From the NCBI GenBank assembly GCA_037138595.1, contig JBAXIB010000002.1, positions 62,001 to 126,000 of the forward strand: a DNA stretch of 64,000 bases, given 5' to 3'. Of this stretch, positions 61,361-64,000 are shown in pieces (position 1 is the first letter of the stretch; every line of letters starts with the position of its first letter). This DNA is from UBA4742 sp037138595 (GTDB lineage Bacteria > Actinomycetota > Acidimicrobiia > Acidimicrobiales > Acidimicrobilacustridaceae). The notes under the pieces are model-generated. The model saw only the letters and a program-made list of their open reading frames with translations, was not told the DNA's origin and searched no databases. The translations under genes were made by a program, and so were the position numbers.

Positions 61361-61651
61361 TCAGTCGATCGGGAGGCGACGAAACAGTTCAGCTTTTTCC
61401 TCTTCGAATTCCTCGAAAGTGATCTGTTTAGCGTCGAATCGACGGTGGATGGCTTCGATGCGTTCGAGGAGTTCAGAAGCCGAGAGTTCGCCGTCGTGAT
61501 CATCGCCGGCTAAAGGCATCAGGCCATCGTCATCAAGCAGATCGGGCTCGTCGGAATCAGGGTTCAAGCGTTTTTCGCGTTTGGCCGCGGCTTTGGCTTT
61601 CTTGGCCCGGTCACGCTGCAATTTTTCGAAGCTTGTCCGTTGCGCGGCCAT
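61361..61651 (-). CDS. small charged protein with SHOCT-like end
   Basis: A 96-residue soluble protein. The N-terminus is Lys/Arg/Ala-rich and probably helical (KLQRDRAKKAKAAAKREKRL), the middle is acidic (SDEPDLLDDDG), and the end SASELLERIEAIHRRFDAKQITFEEFEEEKAELF resembles a SHOCT-like helical hairpin. It lies 34 bases upstream of the SGNH lipoprotein on the same strand. Function unknown. Confidence 0.7.
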   Translation of the reverse strand: MAAQRTSFEKLQRDRAKKAKAAAKREKRLNPDSDEPDLLDDDGLMPLAGDDHDGELSASELLERIEAIHRRFDAKQITFEEFEEEKAELFRRLPID

Positions 61652-61836
61652 TGGGCGTCTCCTTCAACTGGCGGGTACCGGACCGCCATCGAAGGCCACG
61701 ACCGGCATTTACATCGTTGGCATACTACGGCCAAACGATGCCGGCGACCCATCTCGGCGCCAGGAAAGGGATCGGAGGTGGCAATCAGTTGAGCGTCCGC
61801 CACCAAATCGCTCATCGACTCTGGCATTGTTGCAGC

Positions 61837-63783
61837 GTGATTGAGGCGGGACCCATCATCGAAACGAACTCCCGAATTCGGGTCAAGTCGATGGACGGAC
61901 TGCGCGGGCTCGCCGTCGCCGCGGTTGTCGTTTACCACCTCTGTCCCGAACTAGTACCCGGTGGTTTTCTCGGCGTGTCAGTTTTTTTCGTCCTTTCCGG
62001 TTATCTGATTACGACGTTGCTTCTCGGCGAAGCAACTACCACTTCGAAAATTCGGATACGGGAGTTTTGGGGCCGACGATTTCGGCGATTGATGCCCACG
62101 GCGTTTGCCGCTCTCGCGCTCGCACTCATTGTCGCGGCCGCCGTTGGCGATGCCCACCAGCTAAAGACGCTTCCGGGCGACGTCACTGCCGCTGCGCTCT
62201 ATGTCGCTAACTGGCGATTCATTGCCCTCGGAACCTCCTATGGCGCTCATTATCAACAGCCGAGTGTCGTTCTGCATTTCTGGTCACTGGCGATCGAGGA
62301 GCAGTTCTATCTCGTGGTCGCCATTGTCGCCGCGCTTCTCGCACGATTTGGCCGATCGCGTCGCGCTTGGCTCATGACATTTGGTGCCTTGGCGTTAGCG
62401 TCGATGGCATCGACGGTCTTACTGGGGCCCGATAACACGACCAGGATTTATTTTGGAACGACAACGCGAGCATTTGAATTGCTGGCTGGGTCGGTGCTCG
62501 GCATTGTGCTCGCGGGTCGAGCGTTCGTCCCGCGAAGTCGATCGGGTCGCCGGGGACTGCAAGCAGCAGGTGTCGTTGCGCTTGGCGCACTGATCGCGTC
62601 GTTCATTCTGATTCGCATCGACAACCCATTTTTGTATCGGGGCGGATTTTGGGTGGTTGCCGGCGTCACGATCGTGGCCTTGGTAGCTCTGCGCTCGCGC
62701 GGTCCAATCGCGTGGTTCTTGGCATGGCGACCATTGGTGATGCTTGGAATCATTTCCTACGGCGTGTATCTGTACCACTGGCCGTTGTTCATCTGGCTAA
62801 CTCCTGCGACAACACATCTCGATGGACTCGCACTCGCGGCCATCCGCGTCGGGGCAACGTTATTGCTGGCGATTTTGTCCTATGTCTTCCTCGAGCAACC
62901 CATTCGAAAACAACGTTGGCACCAACCGCTTCCGGCCCTCGCGGGAATCATCGGGTTGAGTTTTGTGCTCGTTATCGGATCGGCGTTCGCCCTTGGCCGG
63001 CGAGCAAACGACCGAGCGATCGTCGCCGCTCCAAACGTTTCGCTGGCAACGGCGACCACCATGGCAGGAACGCCTGCAACCGCCCCTGTTGGTGACATAG
63101 ATACGCCACGTTCGGTGCTAGTCGTTGGCGATTCAGTCCTGCACGATGCGCTGCCGTCAATAACGGCCGACTTTGCCGCAGCAGGTGTCACAGTCACCGC
63201 GCTTGGAGCACCCGGCGAAACATTGGTGAGCAACAGCGGCCGATGGCTTTCCGAAATCTCCCAAGTAGTTGAGACCAAAAACCCCGACATCGTTGTCCTT
63301 GAGTCGTGCTGCGGATCGCTCTATCCCTTTGTCGCCGTCGATGGAACAGTGACCGACATAGATACGCCGGTTTTTTGGGAGCTCTGGGCAACATTGGTTG
63401 GCCAAGCGACCGAGCGAGCTGGCGCTCGAGGCGCTCGAGTCATGTGGGTGTTGCCACCTCCGGTCGACGGAGTCCGCAGCCTCTGGTACGGAGACGTTGG
63501 AACCCGGATGGCATCAGTCATTGCAATCGAACGTGGCCTCGCTGCCGCTCAACCCAATGTTCAACTCATCGACTGGGGTGTGCTGGCTGCTGCCGATCGC
63601 ACGTACGCGGCAACGCTTCCTGATGAGCACGGCAACCCTGTGGTGATTCGGGCTGACGACGGTTTGCACTTCACTCCAGCCGGTCAAGCGATCCAGGCAA
63701 GGACCACGGTTGATCAGGTTCTCAACGCATGGCAATCGTCTGGAGGCCGCCCTGATCATCCTGCCTCAGTTCCGGGCGCGTAG
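61837..63783 (+). CDS. acyltransferase-3 (OafA-like) membrane protein fused to SGNH domain
   Basis: From GTG 61837 it has 648 residues. The N-terminal domain has about ten helices with acyltransferase-3 marks: SMDGLRGLAVAAVVVYHL, GGFLGVSVFFVLSGYLIT and FWSLAIEEQFYLVVA. A C-terminal SGNH domain starts at RSVLVVGDSVLHDALPS and ends DDGLHFTPAG. The fusion fits OafA-type O-acetylation of a surface sugar or peptidoglycan. The start is uncertain: TTG 61789 or ATG 61891 are alternatives. The substrate glycan is unknown. Confidence 0.86.
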   Translation: MIEAGPIIETNSRIRVKSMDGLRGLAVAAVVVYHLCPELVPGGFLGVSVFFVLSGYLITTLLLGEATTTSKIRIREFWGRRFRRLMPTAFAALALALIVAAAVGDAHQLKTLPGDVTAAALYVANWRFIALGTSYGAHYQQPSVVLHFWSLAIEEQFYLVVAIVAALLARFGRSRRAWLMTFGALALASMASTVLLGPDNTTRIYFGTTTRAFELLAGSVLGIVLAGRAFVPRSRSGRRGLQAAGVVALGALIASFILIRIDNPFLYRGGFWVVAGVTIVALVALRSRGPIAWFLAWRPLVMLGIISYGVYLYHWPLFIWLTPATTHLDGLALAAIRVGATLLLAILSYVFLEQPIRKQRWHQPLPALAGIIGLSFVLVIGSAFALGRRANDRAIVAAPNVSLATATTMAGTPATAPVGDIDTPRSVLVVGDSVLHDALPSITADFAAAGVTVTALGAPGETLVSNSGRWLSEISQVVETKNPDIVVLESCCGSLYPFVAVDGTVTDIDTPVFWELWATLVGQATERAGARGARVMWVLPPPVDGVRSLWYGDVGTRMASVIAIERGLAAAQPNVQLIDWGVLAAADRTYAATLPDEHGNPVVIRADDGLHFTPAGQAIQARTTVDQVLNAWQSSGGRPDHPASVPGA

Positions 63784-63792
63784 GGTTCGCAG

Positions 63793-64000
63793 ATGCGCTT
63801 TTCCTACGCCGAGTCAATGACCGATCCGTCCTTTTATCTACCCTTGGCGCGTGCCGCCGAGGATGCCGGCTTTGATTCGTTCGTCGTGCCCGACAGCATT
63901 TTGTATCCCCGCGATTCCGACTCGACGTATCCCTACACGCCCGACGGAAACCGAGAGTTTCTTGAGGACAAACCGTTCATCGAACCGTTCTCACTCATTC
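63793..64000 (+). CDS. luciferase-like (LLM) oxidoreductase, N-terminal fragment
   Basis: The gene runs off the right edge. The visible 69 codons begin MRFSYAESMTDPSFYLPLAR and continue AAEDAGFDSFVVPDSILYPR, the typical first strand and helix of bacterial luciferase-like monooxygenases, probably F420-dependent. It starts about ten bases after the acyltransferase stop. The cofactor cannot be fixed from this fragment; the npdG gene at 36867 supports F420. Confidence 0.8.
   Translation, partial: MRFSYAESMTDPSFYLPLARAAEDAGFDSFVVPDSILYPRDSDSTYPYTPDGNREFLEDKPFIEPFSLI

Noticed and set aside
1..64000. CRISPR arrays, insertion sequences, prophage or integrase genes
   Set aside because: No repeated spacer array, transposase motif, terminal inverted repeat or integrase-like protein was seen.

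Overview
The window looks like chromosome of a Gram-positive, moderately high-G+C actinobacterium, most likely of the class Acidimicrobiia or a close relative. This rests on gene content, not a database search: a phosphatidylinositol-mannoside lipid set (pgsA, a patA-like acyltransferase, pimA); mycothiol enzymes (an MshC-like ligase and MscR); an F420:NADP oxidoreductase and luciferase-like monooxygenases; many GTG/TTG starts; and the actinobacterial rel-sec-ruv-yebC-pdx gene order. Unlike many actinobacteria it has queuosine genes (tgt, queA, gluQ). I see no tRNA or rRNA gene, CRISPR array, insertion sequence, integrase or prophage gene, and no stretch over 300 bases without a gene.

Layout. 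1-1736: the 5' end of hisS at the left edge and two secreted proteins, the first followed by a strong terminator. 1929-12059 (minus strand): rel, secF, secD, yajC, tgt, queA, ruvB, ruvA, ruvC, many coupled by 4-base overlaps. 12139-15198 (plus): an ABC-2 exporter pair and a lipoprotein of the branched-chain amino acid binding family. 15297-19748 (minus): a peroxiredoxin, yebC, pdxT, pdxS, htpX, lemA. 19768-26172: pimA, patA-like and pgsA on the minus strand, split by a plus-strand three-gene operon (20911-24484) for a 2-oxoglutarate/Fe(II) oxygenase, a divergent aspartase/fumarase-superfamily lyase and an aldehyde dehydrogenase. I consider this operon the best candidate for an undescribed pathway.

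26301-38442 mixes metabolic and housekeeping genes: a CoA-transferase, a DUF2079 membrane protein, a TehA-family channel, a pentapeptide-repeat lipoprotein, a HIT protein, thrS, plsC, an mshC-like gene, an F420:NADP oxidoreductase and fabI. 38501-48829 holds a phosphotransferase fusion, a tandem CNNM/CorC pair, a MaoC-type protein, a heterodimeric ABC exporter, a TauE/SafE permease and an SRPBCC protein. 48881-64000 holds an SsuD-like monooxygenase, mscR, a DUF3039 protein, two DUF202 membrane proteins, gluQ, argJ, a FAD amine oxidase, a small epoxide-hydrolase/SnoaL-like protein, class I fumarase, a D-aminoacylase-type amidohydrolase, a crotonase lacking both usual catalytic glutamates, an SGNH lipoprotein, a small SHOCT-like protein, an acyltransferase-3/SGNH fusion and a luciferase-like gene cut by the right edge.

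Shared themes. Tgt and QueA make queuosine and GluQ glutamylates it on tRNA-Asp. SecD, SecF and YajC form the auxiliary translocase. PgsA, the PatA-like protein and PimA build phosphatidylinositol mannosides. MshC and MscR link mycothiol synthesis to formaldehyde detoxification. Several starts were moved inward to the family N-terminus where a ribosome-binding site or 4-base overlap supports it. htpX appears to start at CTG.
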